A stretch of DNA of 64,000 nt from Kineobactrum salinum (GTDB lineage Bacteria; Pseudomonadota; Gammaproteobacteria; Pseudomonadales; Halieaceae), in contig NZ_CP048711.1 of the NCBI RefSeq assembly GCF_010669285.1, positions 3,286,001 through 3,350,000 on the forward strand. The letters run 5' to 3'. Position numbers and translations under genes: made by a program. Position 1 is the first letter of the stretch, and each line of letters begins with the position of its first letter. The notes beneath the pieces were generated by a model. That model had not been told where the DNA came from, did not search any database, and was given only the letters and a program-made list of their open reading frames with translations. Of the stretch, positions 44,991 to 53,136 are shown piece after piece.

Positions 44991-45017
44991 GACATCCCCA
45001 TATTGGGAACATATTCT
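44989..45017 (+). promoter_or_regulatory. Sigma70 promoter of the Rieske operon
   Basis: TTGACA (44989-44994) is consensus and TATTCT (45012-45017) lies exactly 17 bases on. The spacer contains a small palindrome TCCC..GGGA. The start codon is at 45063 with AGGAGA in front. Confidence 0.7.
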
Positions 45018-45062
45018 GCATGGCAGCTGTAAGTCGATCACGCAACACGCAAGGAGAGTGCA

Positions 45063-46049
45063 ATGAGTGAGTTGGCACCCCGCCGATCACTGACCCCGCC
45101 CCCTGAAGGCGAGGGCGGACTGTTCAGTCAGACCTGGTTTCCCGTGTGCCGATCTGACGAGGTGCTGGCAGGTGTGGTAAATGGGTTTGATTTTCTCGGC
45201 GGCCGGGTAATTGTCGTGCGCAATGCCAGTGGTGAAGCGAGCGTACTCAGTGCCTACTGCCCCCATCTGGGTGCTGACTTGTGTACCGGCGAGATGGTGG
45301 GGGACGAGGTGCGCTGTCCCTTCCACTACTGGCGTTACGATAGCGGCGGTCGCTGTGTGGCGACGGGCTCGGGTGACCCGGTGCCCGCCAATGCCCGGCT
45401 GTTCGCTTTTCCCACAGTGGAGCGCTTCGGCTGCGTGTTCGCATTCAATGGCGAGGAGCCGTTGTTTGATCTGCCCGGTTTTCCCGATGCTCCCAGGAAC
45501 CTGATCTGGAAGACGGGGGAGTACGAGGTGGAAATGCCGGTGGACCCCTGGGTGATCTGCTGCAATACACCGGACATGCAGCATATCCAGGTCGTTCACG
45601 GTATCACCTTCGACAATGGCCTGCCCCACGACGATGTGGAGTGGACCGATCACTCCATGGTCTACCGGTTTTCGGGCACCAGTCGCGACGGAGTGGCGGT
45701 ACGGTTTCATGTCGGTATTTATGGTACCAATCTGTACTGGCAGGACGGCTACTTTGACGGTCGCTGGTTCGGATTTTTCGCCCCCATGGGGCTGCCGCGT
45801 CCCGGCAGTAACCGGCTCTATTTTGCGGTTGGAGTGGAGGACGATGGCAGCGATCCCGCAGCCGCCAGCAGCTTCCTGGATGCCATGTATGCACTGGAGG
45901 CGGCTGTGGCCACGGAGGATCTGCCCATCGTCGAGCGCGCCCGTTTCAAGCCGGGCACACTGACGCGCAGCGACAAGACGCTGGGTCGTTTCTTTCAGTA
46001 TCTACGCAACTATCCGCGCGCGCATCCCGCCGCCGGGTTTATCAACTGA
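45063..46049 (+). CDS. Rieske [2Fe-2S] oxygenase, terminal component
   Basis: 328 residues. Rieske domain: C66-x-H68 (YCPHLGADL) and C85-x2-H88 (RCPFHYW). The mononuclear iron site follows the N-x2-D-x2-H-x4-H pattern with N168, D171, H174 and H179 (CCNTPDMQHIQVVHG). The layout matches KshA/VanA-type terminal oxygenases that hydroxylate or demethylate small molecules. No reductase or ferredoxin gene is in the cluster, so electrons must come from elsewhere. It is first of a right-running operon with NTF2, TonB, RidA, FAD oxidase and SRPBCC genes. Confidence 0.92.
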   Translation: MSELAPRRSLTPPPEGEGGLFSQTWFPVCRSDEVLAGVVNGFDFLGGRVIVVRNASGEASVLSAYCPHLGADLCTGEMVGDEVRCPFHYWRYDSGGRCVATGSGDPVPANARLFAFPTVERFGCVFAFNGEEPLFDLPGFPDAPRNLIWKTGEYEVEMPVDPWVICCNTPDMQHIQVVHGITFDNGLPHDDVEWTDHSMVYRFSGTSRDGVAVRFHVGIYGTNLYWQDGYFDGRWFGFFAPMGLPRPGSNRLYFAVGVEDDGSDPAAASSFLDAMYALEAAVATEDLPIVERARFKPGTLTRSDKTLGRFFQYLRNYPRAHPAAGFIN

Positions 46050-46066
46050 ACCAGGACACGACTGCT

Positions 46067-46507
46067 ATGAATACAGGCATAACTGATGACGACCTGAAGG
46101 CAATAAAGGCTCTTTGTCCCCGACTCTATGCCGCGGTGGGCTGGGGTGCCGGCACCCTGCCTGACTGGCAGGCGTTTCGCGCCTGCTGCCACCCTCAGGC
46201 TGTGTTGGCGCCTCTGAGTTCAGGTTCGGCCTCGACCATAGGGGTGGAGAGCTTCGTGGCGGCGATGGAAGAGCAGCGCGCCTCTGGCACGTTGACTGAC
46301 TTCAGTGAGACTGAGTTGGCCAATTCTGTCGAGGCTTTTGGCAATGTGGCAAGCGTGCGCAGCAGCTTTGTGACCGTACTCAATGGCGAGCAACGGCGCG
46401 GTGTGACCTTTGCGCAGATCGTCCGTCACGACAATAACTGGCTGATCCTGTCGGCGATCTGGGACAACGAATCGGAGACGCTGCAGTTGCCGGCCGACTT
46501 CACCTGA
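46067..46507 (+). CDS. NTF2-fold (SnoaL/DUF4440-like) protein
   Basis: 146 residues with no signal peptide. The N-terminal helix and FRACCHPQAVLAPLSSG suit the NTF2 cone fold. Later strands (GNVASVRSSFVTVL and VTFAQIVRHDNNWLILSAIW) are typical of the SnoaL/DUF4440 type. It lies 17 bases after the Rieske gene. Beta subunits of Rieske dioxygenases share this fold, so a structural partner is possible, but small NTF2 isomerases or binding proteins are equally likely. Confidence 0.7.
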   Translation: MNTGITDDDLKAIKALCPRLYAAVGWGAGTLPDWQAFRACCHPQAVLAPLSSGSASTIGVESFVAAMEEQRASGTLTDFSETELANSVEAFGNVASVRSSFVTVLNGEQRRGVTFAQIVRHDNNWLILSAIWDNESETLQLPADFT

Positions 46508-46564
46508 GGCGGCGACGCGCGGCGAGCGAGAGTCAACAGCATTAATAATCGGGGAACCGGGATA

Positions 46565-48766
46565 ATGAAAGATACCAGGCAATTGTTGCTACAACCGCGT
46601 CTGTTGGCGCTGACACTGAGTATACTGTTGGGGAGTACCGGCACAGTCGCCCTGGCCCAGAACCAGAGCGCGCGGCAGAATGTTGGGGCCATAGAGGAGG
46701 TTGTGGTCAGTGCGCGCAAACGGGTGGAGAATCTGCAGGATATCCCCGATTCGGTAACGGCATTTTCCGCCGACGTGATCAGCGACCGCAGGCTGGAGCG
46801 GATCGATGATTTCTTCGCCCATACGCCCAATGTCCGGATCAACAACGACCAGGATACCGCCACCAATATCATCTCCATTCGCGGCGTCGGCTCCAACCGC
46901 AACCAGGCTTCGGCGGTCGCATTTTCCATTGATGGGGTAGTGCTGCCGGATTCGGATGCCTTTACCATGGACTTGAGTGATGTCGAGCGGCTGGAGGTTC
47001 TGCGGGGACCCCAGGGCGCGCTGTACGGCAAGGGCGCGATTGCGGGCGCGATCAATATCACTACTCGGCGGCCGACCAATGAACAGGAGTCCGAACTCAA
47101 GGCGAGCACCTCCAGCGGTGACAACTGGCGCGTGTTCGGGGCGCTCAGCGGGCCTTTGATTGAGGACCGACTGCTGGCCAGAGCTACGGTTTCGCATCGC
47201 GATGGCAATGGCACCATCAAGAATGCACTGGACGGTCGCGGCCTGGACCGCAACCGGCAAACCCGGGTCACCGGCAGGATGCTGTTCGAGTCGAGCCAGG
47301 ACCTGAGCTTCGATCTGCGCGCCGCCTACACCCGGGAACGGGGCGGTTCCACCTGGTTCAGCCTGTACGATGTACTGGGCGATACCGGCGGCGAGATCAC
47401 CTCTGACATTGCCAGTACCCGACCGAGCCAGGACGGCCCCTCAGTTACCCAGCGCAAGATCAGCGACCTGTCCCTGGCGATCGACTACGAAAATCCATGG
47501 GGGACCCTGACTTCAATTACAGCCTATAACCGCATCGATGTGTTCTTCAATCAGGACCTCGATACCTCGCCCTTTCCGATGGTGCCGCAGGCCTATCAGA
47601 CGCGCCTTACCCGCAGTGTGAGCCAGGAGTTGCGTTTGACATCGCCCGGTGAGGAGCGTTTGCGCTACATTGTAGGTGGCTACTACCAGCGCTCGGAACG
47701 GGACATCGATACCGCGGCGGATCTGGATCTGTGCCTGTTCACGGGCAGCTGTTTCAGCGCTCCCAATGGGGGCTTCGTATCCTCCGGTGTATTGCCGCTG
47801 GTGCTGGCGGACAACCGCGTGACCTTCGATCAGCAGGCGCTGTTCGGTCAGCTCAGCTATGACCTGATCGAAACGGTCGAGCTTACCGCCGCGCTGCGCT
47901 ATGACAGTAACGATGCCCGTATCGACGATTATGCGGCCAATCTGGTGGCCAAGGAGACCTTCTCCAAACTGCAGCCAAAATTCTCGCTGGCCTACGTACC
48001 GGCCGACAGCCTGACCCTGTATGGTACCTATTCAGAGGGCTTCAAGAGCGGCAACTTCAACCCGGCCTCGGCGGGCTCCGCCTTTCCCCGCGTGGTGGAA
48101 GGCGAGAAGTCGCGCAACTATGAGTTGGGTGCCAAGACGACCTGGTTCGACCGGCGGCTGGTGGTCAATCTGGCGACCTTCTACACCGAACACCTGAATC
48201 CGCAGATCTTCCAGCTCGACGCGGCTACCTTTACCCAGGGCTCGCTCAATGCGGAGAAGGCGGAGATCAAGGGGGTTGAGGTAGAACTCACCGCCCGCCC
48301 CGCTGCCGGTCTGGATGTGAACGCCGGCGTAGGTTATATCGATACTGAAATCGTGGACTTCGACGGCAGCACCGACGCGTACGTGGGGCAGCAGCTGCCC
48401 AACGCACCCCGCTTCACGGTCAACGTGGGCGCGCAATATCAGCGGCCGCTGATCGCCGATGTGGCGGGCAGGGTACGGCTGGACTACCATGCGGTCGGGC
48501 GCCAGTCCTTTCAGGATTTCCAGAATCCCGCCGATCCCGATACCTACCTGTTCCAGAAATCCTACAGCACCCTGGACGGCCAACTGGGACTGGTCGGGAA
48601 CAACTGGAGCGCGACCCTGTTTGTGAAGAACCTGCTGGATCGTGACTATGCCACCTCGGCATTCTCCCGCTTCATTTTTGCCGCCGGCTATGCCCAGCTG
48701 GGAAAAGATGCCGTGCAGATCGACCCGGGCCGGATCGTCGGTGTCGAACTGAGCCTCCAGCTGTGA
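46565..48766 (+). CDS. TonB-dependent outer-membrane receptor
   Basis: 733 residues. A signal peptide (LLALTLSILLGSTGTVALAQ) precedes a TonB-box-like IEEVVVSARKR and the plug domain (RLEVLRGPQGALYGKGAIAG). The 22-strand barrel ends in an aromatic-poor VELSLQL. This is the 'EVVVSARKR' type common in carbon-substrate receptors of marine gammaproteobacteria and sphingomonads rather than siderophore receptors. It lies in the Rieske operon, so it probably imports the island's substrate. Confidence 0.9.
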   Translation: MKDTRQLLLQPRLLALTLSILLGSTGTVALAQNQSARQNVGAIEEVVVSARKRVENLQDIPDSVTAFSADVISDRRLERIDDFFAHTPNVRINNDQDTATNIISIRGVGSNRNQASAVAFSIDGVVLPDSDAFTMDLSDVERLEVLRGPQGALYGKGAIAGAINITTRRPTNEQESELKASTSSGDNWRVFGALSGPLIEDRLLARATVSHRDGNGTIKNALDGRGLDRNRQTRVTGRMLFESSQDLSFDLRAAYTRERGGSTWFSLYDVLGDTGGEITSDIASTRPSQDGPSVTQRKISDLSLAIDYENPWGTLTSITAYNRIDVFFNQDLDTSPFPMVPQAYQTRLTRSVSQELRLTSPGEERLRYIVGGYYQRSERDIDTAADLDLCLFTGSCFSAPNGGFVSSGVLPLVLADNRVTFDQQALFGQLSYDLIETVELTAALRYDSNDARIDDYAANLVAKETFSKLQPKFSLAYVPADSLTLYGTYSEGFKSGNFNPASAGSAFPRVVEGEKSRNYELGAKTTWFDRRLVVNLATFYTEHLNPQIFQLDAATFTQGSLNAEKAEIKGVEVELTARPAAGLDVNAGVGYIDTEIVDFDGSTDAYVGQQLPNAPRFTVNVGAQYQRPLIADVAGRVRLDYHAVGRQSFQDFQNPADPDTYLFQKSYSTLDGQLGLVGNNWSATLFVKNLLDRDYATSAFSRFIFAAGYAQLGKDAVQIDPGRIVGVELSLQL

Positions 48767-49152
48767 GCACCCGGCGGAGTTTCCATCTGCGACCGGAGGC
48801 CGAAAAGGCCTTCGGCTATGCCCAGGCCGTGCGGCAGGGAGACCAGCTGCACATTGCAGGCTCGCTGAGTGTGGACGAAGCGTTCCAGCCCTTGTATCCG
48901 GGACAGATGGCGGCGCAGTTGCGGGAGGTCTACGCCACTCTCGGCCGCACCCTGGAGGCGTTTGACGCGGGGTTCGCCAACGTGGTGTCAGAGCGCATTT
49001 ATGTGACCGACATGGATGCCTTCCTGGCCGCCAACAGTGTTCGCCTGGAGATCTACCCGGCGAGCGGCCTGCCCGCCACCACGGCGGTGGAGGTGCGCCG
49101 CCTCGCCTTTGTCGAGTGTATGGTGGAGGTTGAACTCGTCGCACTGCTGTGA
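48763..49152 (+). CDS. RidA/YjgF-like protein
   Basis: 129 residues from a GTG overlapping the TonB receptor stop. YjgF fold: FGYAQAVRQGDQLHIAGSLS, MAAQLREVYATLGRTLEAF and VVSERIYVTDMDAFLAAN. The C-terminal active-site loop reads GLPATTAVEVRRLA, lacking the Arg (PARxxxEV) that RidA uses to hydrolyse imines. It may therefore belong to one of the non-RidA subgroups. It directly precedes the FAD oxidase, whose product would be an imine, so a linked step is attractive but not shown. Confidence 0.85.
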   Translation: MSTRRSFHLRPEAEKAFGYAQAVRQGDQLHIAGSLSVDEAFQPLYPGQMAAQLREVYATLGRTLEAFDAGFANVVSERIYVTDMDAFLAANSVRLEIYPASGLPATTAVEVRRLAFVECMVEVELVALL

Positions 49153-49223
49153 GGCTGGGGAGGCAGCAGACGCCACCACCGCTGCCGGACAGGCCGTTGA
49201 CAAGCAGGCAGAGGAGCCGCCGG

Positions 49224-50572
49224 ATGGCTGGTACAAGCGATAAAACACAGGCCGACGTCCACCCAGGTACCGGTACCGTGACGATGGCCGATTCCGGCGC
49301 AACACTCTGGCAACAAACCTCACTGGAAAAGTCCGCCCGGCAATCGCTGGCGGGGGGCGTCGACTGTGATGTCGTGGTGGTGGGAGCGGGTTTCACTGGT
49401 TGCAGTTGTGCGCTGACGCTGGCCCGCACGGGCGCCGATGTCGTCGTGCTGGAGGCGGGGGAGCCGGGGGCGGGCGCCTCGGGCCGCAATGCCGCCGGTT
49501 ACGCAGGCATGTGGACGGGAACCGTGCCCGCTGCCGTCGTGGACGCTTTTGGCGTGGAGCAGGGTACCCGGATGAACGCCGCTATTGCCGGTGGCGCGGA
49601 CTACCTGTGCGAACTGGTGCGGGAATTCGACCTGCAGGTCGATTTGGATCCATCCGGCATCCTGATGGCCGCGCACAAGCCCGCGGCGCGCGCCGGCCTC
49701 GAGGAGATGGCGCGGCAGTGGACTGCGCTGGGCAATCCGATGACGCCCATTGATCGCGGTGAACTGGTTCGTCTTGCCGGCACCGGCCGGCATGCAGGGG
49801 GATTCTGCTGCGCCGTGCGGGAACACTCAATCCGATGGCATTGGCGCGAGGGCTGGCCCGGGCCGCGCGGCAGTGTGGCGCCCCCGTTTTCACGGGTGTC
49901 CGGGCGCATAGCCTGCATCGGGCTGGTGGCGGCTGGCGGTTGGTCACGTCGGCGGGCGAGGTGCGGGCCCGGACCGTGGTGTTGGCCACCCATACCGATA
50001 GCGGCCAACTCTGGCCCGGCCTGGCCGGTAGCTACTATCGGCTGCCGCTGGCGATGGTAGCCACCGCTCCGCTGGCTGCGGCGCAGGCGGCGGCACTGCT
50101 TCCCGGTGGCATGCCGCTGGCCGATTCCAGCCCGTACAACCTGTTTTGGATCATGCTCGACAGGGAGCGCCGGTTGGTGGCCTCCCTGCCCCCGTCGCTG
50201 CTGCGCCCCGATAGCCCGTCCCGGGTTGCGGCTCCGTTGCAGGCGCGGCTGCAACGCCTGTTCCCGGGCCTCGGCACGCTGCCCTGGGACAAGGTCTGGA
50301 CTGGCTGGGTTGATATGGTGCCCGACCGTCTGCCACGTATTTTTCAGCCCGTGCCGAATCTCTATGTGCCATTGGGTTACTCGGGCCAGGGCATAGTCAA
50401 CGCTACCGTGCTGGGACGGGAGCTGGGAGGCGCGATTGCAAAGGATGACTTTGCCGACTGTGCGTTTGCCATCACGGACATCCGCCCGGCGCCGTTGGCT
50501 GGCCTGCTGCCCCGGCTGACGCAGGCCGTCATCTTTCCACTGATCAGAACCGGCAACCGCTTGTTCCTGTGA
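49224..50572 (+). pseudogene. FAD-dependent amine/amino-acid oxidase (DAO family), split by a one-base frameshift
   Basis: The first part has the FAD motif VVVVGAGFTGCSCALTLA and GAGASGRNAAGYAG, like PuuB/OrdL oxidoreductases. This frame loses similarity after GRHAGGF. The continuation is in another frame (AGTLNPMALARGLARAA to the stop at 50572) and contains YLFW-, WTGWVDMVPDRLPRI- and LGYSGQGIV-type DAO blocks. One more G in the GGGGG run at 49797-49801 gives HAGGILLRRAGTLNPM and one 449-residue protein. The ATG at 49224 follows GGAG. It would oxidise an amine or N-alkyl amino acid to an imine, producing H2O2 or passing electrons on. Confidence 0.8.
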
Positions 50573-50597
50573 TCACGGTAATCCCCGGGAGTCGAAC

Positions 50598-51056
50598 ATG
50601 ACTGACAAAACCAAGGCGGTAGTAGGTGCAGTGCAACTTGAGCGCGTTATTGACGCCCCCGCGGACCGGGTCTGGACCCTGCTGCGCTGGGAGAATGTAG
50701 CTGCCTTGGCGGCAGGGGGATTCTTCGCCAGCGCGGAATATGAAGGACTACCGAACCGGCCCGGTGCAATCCGGCGACTGGTCTTTGAGGGCGCACCGCC
50801 GCTGGTGGAACGGCTTGAGACATTCGACGAAAGTAACATGCACTATACCTACCGCATCTTGGAACCGGGACCAATGCCGGTCGTGACTTATGTGGGGGCG
50901 GTGGGAGTAGTCAGTCTGGGCGAGAGTCGTTGCAGGGTGGTGCTGGAGGCCCGCTTTGAACCCGTGCGGGGCGTGGGCGTCGATGACTTTCGTGCACTGT
51001 ATCGCCAGAACAATACTCTGTTGCTGAATTTCCTGGCGGGTAGAGTGGATGCCTGA
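50598..51056 (+). CDS. SRPBCC-family protein
   Basis: 152 residues. AVQLERVIDAPADRVWTLL is the typical SRPBCC start, followed by beta strands with NRPGAIRRLVFEGAPPLVERL and a long C-terminal helix (DDFRALYRQNNTLLLNFLAG). It resembles polyketide cyclase/dehydrase-type binding proteins. It is last in the Rieske operon and mirrors the other SRPBCC gene in the left arm (43842-44288). Confidence 0.8.
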   Translation: MTDKTKAVVGAVQLERVIDAPADRVWTLLRWENVAALAAGGFFASAEYEGLPNRPGAIRRLVFEGAPPLVERLETFDESNMHYTYRILEPGPMPVVTYVGAVGVVSLGESRCRVVLEARFEPVRGVGVDDFRALYRQNNTLLLNFLAGRVDA

Positions 51057-51206
51057 GCGATATCGAGACTGCCCACGCGGCGGCCGTCGCGTTGCCTGTA
51101 GCGAGTGCCAGCGGTGCGGCTGGTACTGGTGGGCGCGCGCCCAGTAGCAGCGTTATCTTCGTTCTGTTTGTAAATATCTCGAAAATCGCCCATATTCAGC
51201 AAGCAG

Positions 51207-51331
51207 AGGATCTTCGGCGCTCGCGAGCTGCCTTCGCTACCGCTCACTGCTGCGCTGGTGTTCTTCGGGGCCATCGGCGCCAGGCTCTTCCACGACTGAA
51301 TGCCCCGACGCCGGTGCAAGCGGAAGATCCT
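51207..51331. repeat. Inverted repeat spanning the gap before the M48 protease gene
   Basis: AGGATCTTC (51207-51215) and GAAGATCCT (51323-51331) are perfect 9-base inverted arms, 107 bases apart, in the 295-base gap 51057-51351. Nothing coding is seen in this gap. The right arm ends 7 bases before the AGGAGG ribosome site. Confidence 0.4.
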
Positions 51332-51351
51332 GTGTTGCAGGAGGAATGACT

Positions 51352-52912
51352 ATGTCTGTATTGAGTCGCGGTGGCCTAATTGCCTTGATCCTGGCGTTGA
51401 CCAGCCTGAACCTCACTGGCTGCAGTACCAACCCGGTGACCGGGGAGAGTGAATTTTCGCTGGTATCTCCAGCCCAGGAGATCAGTATCGGCGAACAGCA
51501 GTACCTGCCGTCCAGGCAGAGTCAGGGTGGCGATTATCAGGTGGATAGGGAGCTCTCTGAGTATGTGAACAGGGTAGGACAGCGACTGGCGGCGGTGAGC
51601 GATAGCGATTTGCCCTATGAGTTCAGTGTTCTCAATAACGGCGTGCCCAACGCCTGGGCGCTGCCCGGCGGCAAGATCGCGATCAACCGCGGGTTGTTGG
51701 TGGAGCTGGGTAGCGAGGCCGAGCTGGCTGCGGTGCTGGGTCATGAGATCGTGCACGCGGCGGCCCGCCATGGCGCCCAGTCAGTGACCCGCGGTACTTT
51801 GCTCCAGGGTGCGCTGGTGGTGGGGATGATCGCTTCTGCCGACAGCGAATATTCCAATCTGATTGTGGGCGGGGCCCAGCTCGGCGCACAGTTGATCAGT
51901 CAGAGCTATGGCCGCGACGCGGAGCGGGAGGCCGACTACTACGGCATCAGATACATGCTGGACGCGGGCTACGACCCCGCCGCGGCGGTGGCGCTGCAGG
52001 AAACCTTCGTCAGACTCTCCGAGGGGCGCAGTCAGGCGGGCTGGCTGGAAGGCCTGTTCGCCAGCCATCCCCCTCACAGGAGCGTGTGGAGAACAACCGC
52101 CGACTGGTTCAGGAGTTGCTGCCGCAAACCCAGGGACGCGACCTGGAAACCGGCCGCGAGCGCTACCAGGAAGCCATCTCCTTCCTGAAGAAAAGCCAGC
52201 CCGCCTACGTTCTTTTAGACGAGGCCCGGCAGGAAGTCGCCGACGACGATCTTGAAGAAGCGATGGACAAGCTGCGCCAGGCTGAGGAGTCGCTTCCCCG
52301 GGAGGCCCGCTTCGTGGGTCTGCAGGGGACATCCTGCTGCACCAGGGCCGCTATCGTGAGGCGGTACGAACCTACGACCGAGCCCTGGCGCTGGATTCCG
52401 GCTATTTCGACTACTACCTGGGCCGTGGCGTGGCCCACGCCCGGCTGGGGTCGCGCGAGCAGGCGCGAACAGACCTCGAACGAAGCAGCGAGCTGCTGCC
52501 CACCGCGGTGGCGATGAATGAACTGGGCAAGATTGCGCTGCACGCGGGTGACACCGCCGCGGCCAGGCAGTATTTTCAGGCGGCTGCCAGCGGGCAGGGG
52601 GAAGTGAGCCAGCAGGCCCGGCAGGCTTTTGTGCGGCTGGATATCGGGGAAAACCCCGGCACCTATATCCAGTCCCGGCCCTTTCTGGAAAGCGGCGGGC
52701 GCCTTTTTGCCCAGCTCAGAAACGCCACTCAGTTGGACCTGCAGAACGTGGTAGTGGACTTCGGCGCTGTCACCGTCGATGGAACCGCTCGACAAACCCG
52801 CGTACTGAGAATCCTGCCTGCCGGCGCGAGCGTCAACGTCGACTCCGGCATTGTCCTGCAGGACGCCCGGCAACAGGTGCAGGTCCGCATCCGCGAGGCG
52901 CAGGTGCGCTAA
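51352..52912 (+). pseudogene. M48 metalloprotease with TPR-like C-terminus (BepA/LoiP type lipoprotein), split by two frameshifts
   Basis: Start ATG 51352 has AGGAGG at 7-base spacing. The lipoprotein signal ends LTGCSTNP. The peptidase domain has LGHEIVHAAARH (HExxH) and the third ligand in AEREADYYG. After GLFASHPP the frame shifts: one more C in the CCCCC run at 52069-52073 continues as SQERVENNRRLVQ. A second shift at the GGGG run 52325-52328 is fixed by one more G, continuing LQGDILLHQGRYREAVRTYD into TPR repeats and a beta-rich end. The repaired protein has 520 residues. Such proteases cleave misassembled outer-membrane proteins in the periplasm. Confidence 0.82.
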
Positions 52913-52914
52913 TG

Positions 52915-53064
52915 GGCCATGCGTGAAGTTCGGTAACTAAAGCGCACAGCCAGCGCTCAGAGAAAGGTGGGAAAATGCAGTACTAGCGGCGCTAATTCAA
53001 GTTTTTCCAACGCAGCTCTGGCCGCTGTGGCGAAGCGATCAGCAACCGAACTTTGCGCATGGCC
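52915..53064. repeat. Long imperfect hairpin element, repeat family 2
   Basis: The outer 20 bases, GGCCATGCGTGAAGTTCGGT (52915-52934), match the reverse complement of 53045-53064 at 18 of 20 positions. Arms continue imperfectly for ~60 bases each and meet at a small palindrome TAGCG-G-CGCTA (52984-52994). It starts 2 bases after the protease stop and fills most of the 224-base gap before the convergent GGDEF gene. A related single-arm copy is at 37285-37330. Confidence 0.6.
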
Positions 53065-53136
53065 TACTGTTCCCAGCTTCGCCAGCGGCGATCGGTGCTG
53101 CGCAGGCAGCTGGTGATGAGGTCGGCGACTAGTGTG

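Noticed and set aside
48032-49489. 485-codon open frame on the minus strand
   Set aside because: It runs across the 3' end of a TonB receptor, the RidA-like gene and the start of the FAD oxidase. It is Pro/Arg/Ser-rich and low in complexity.
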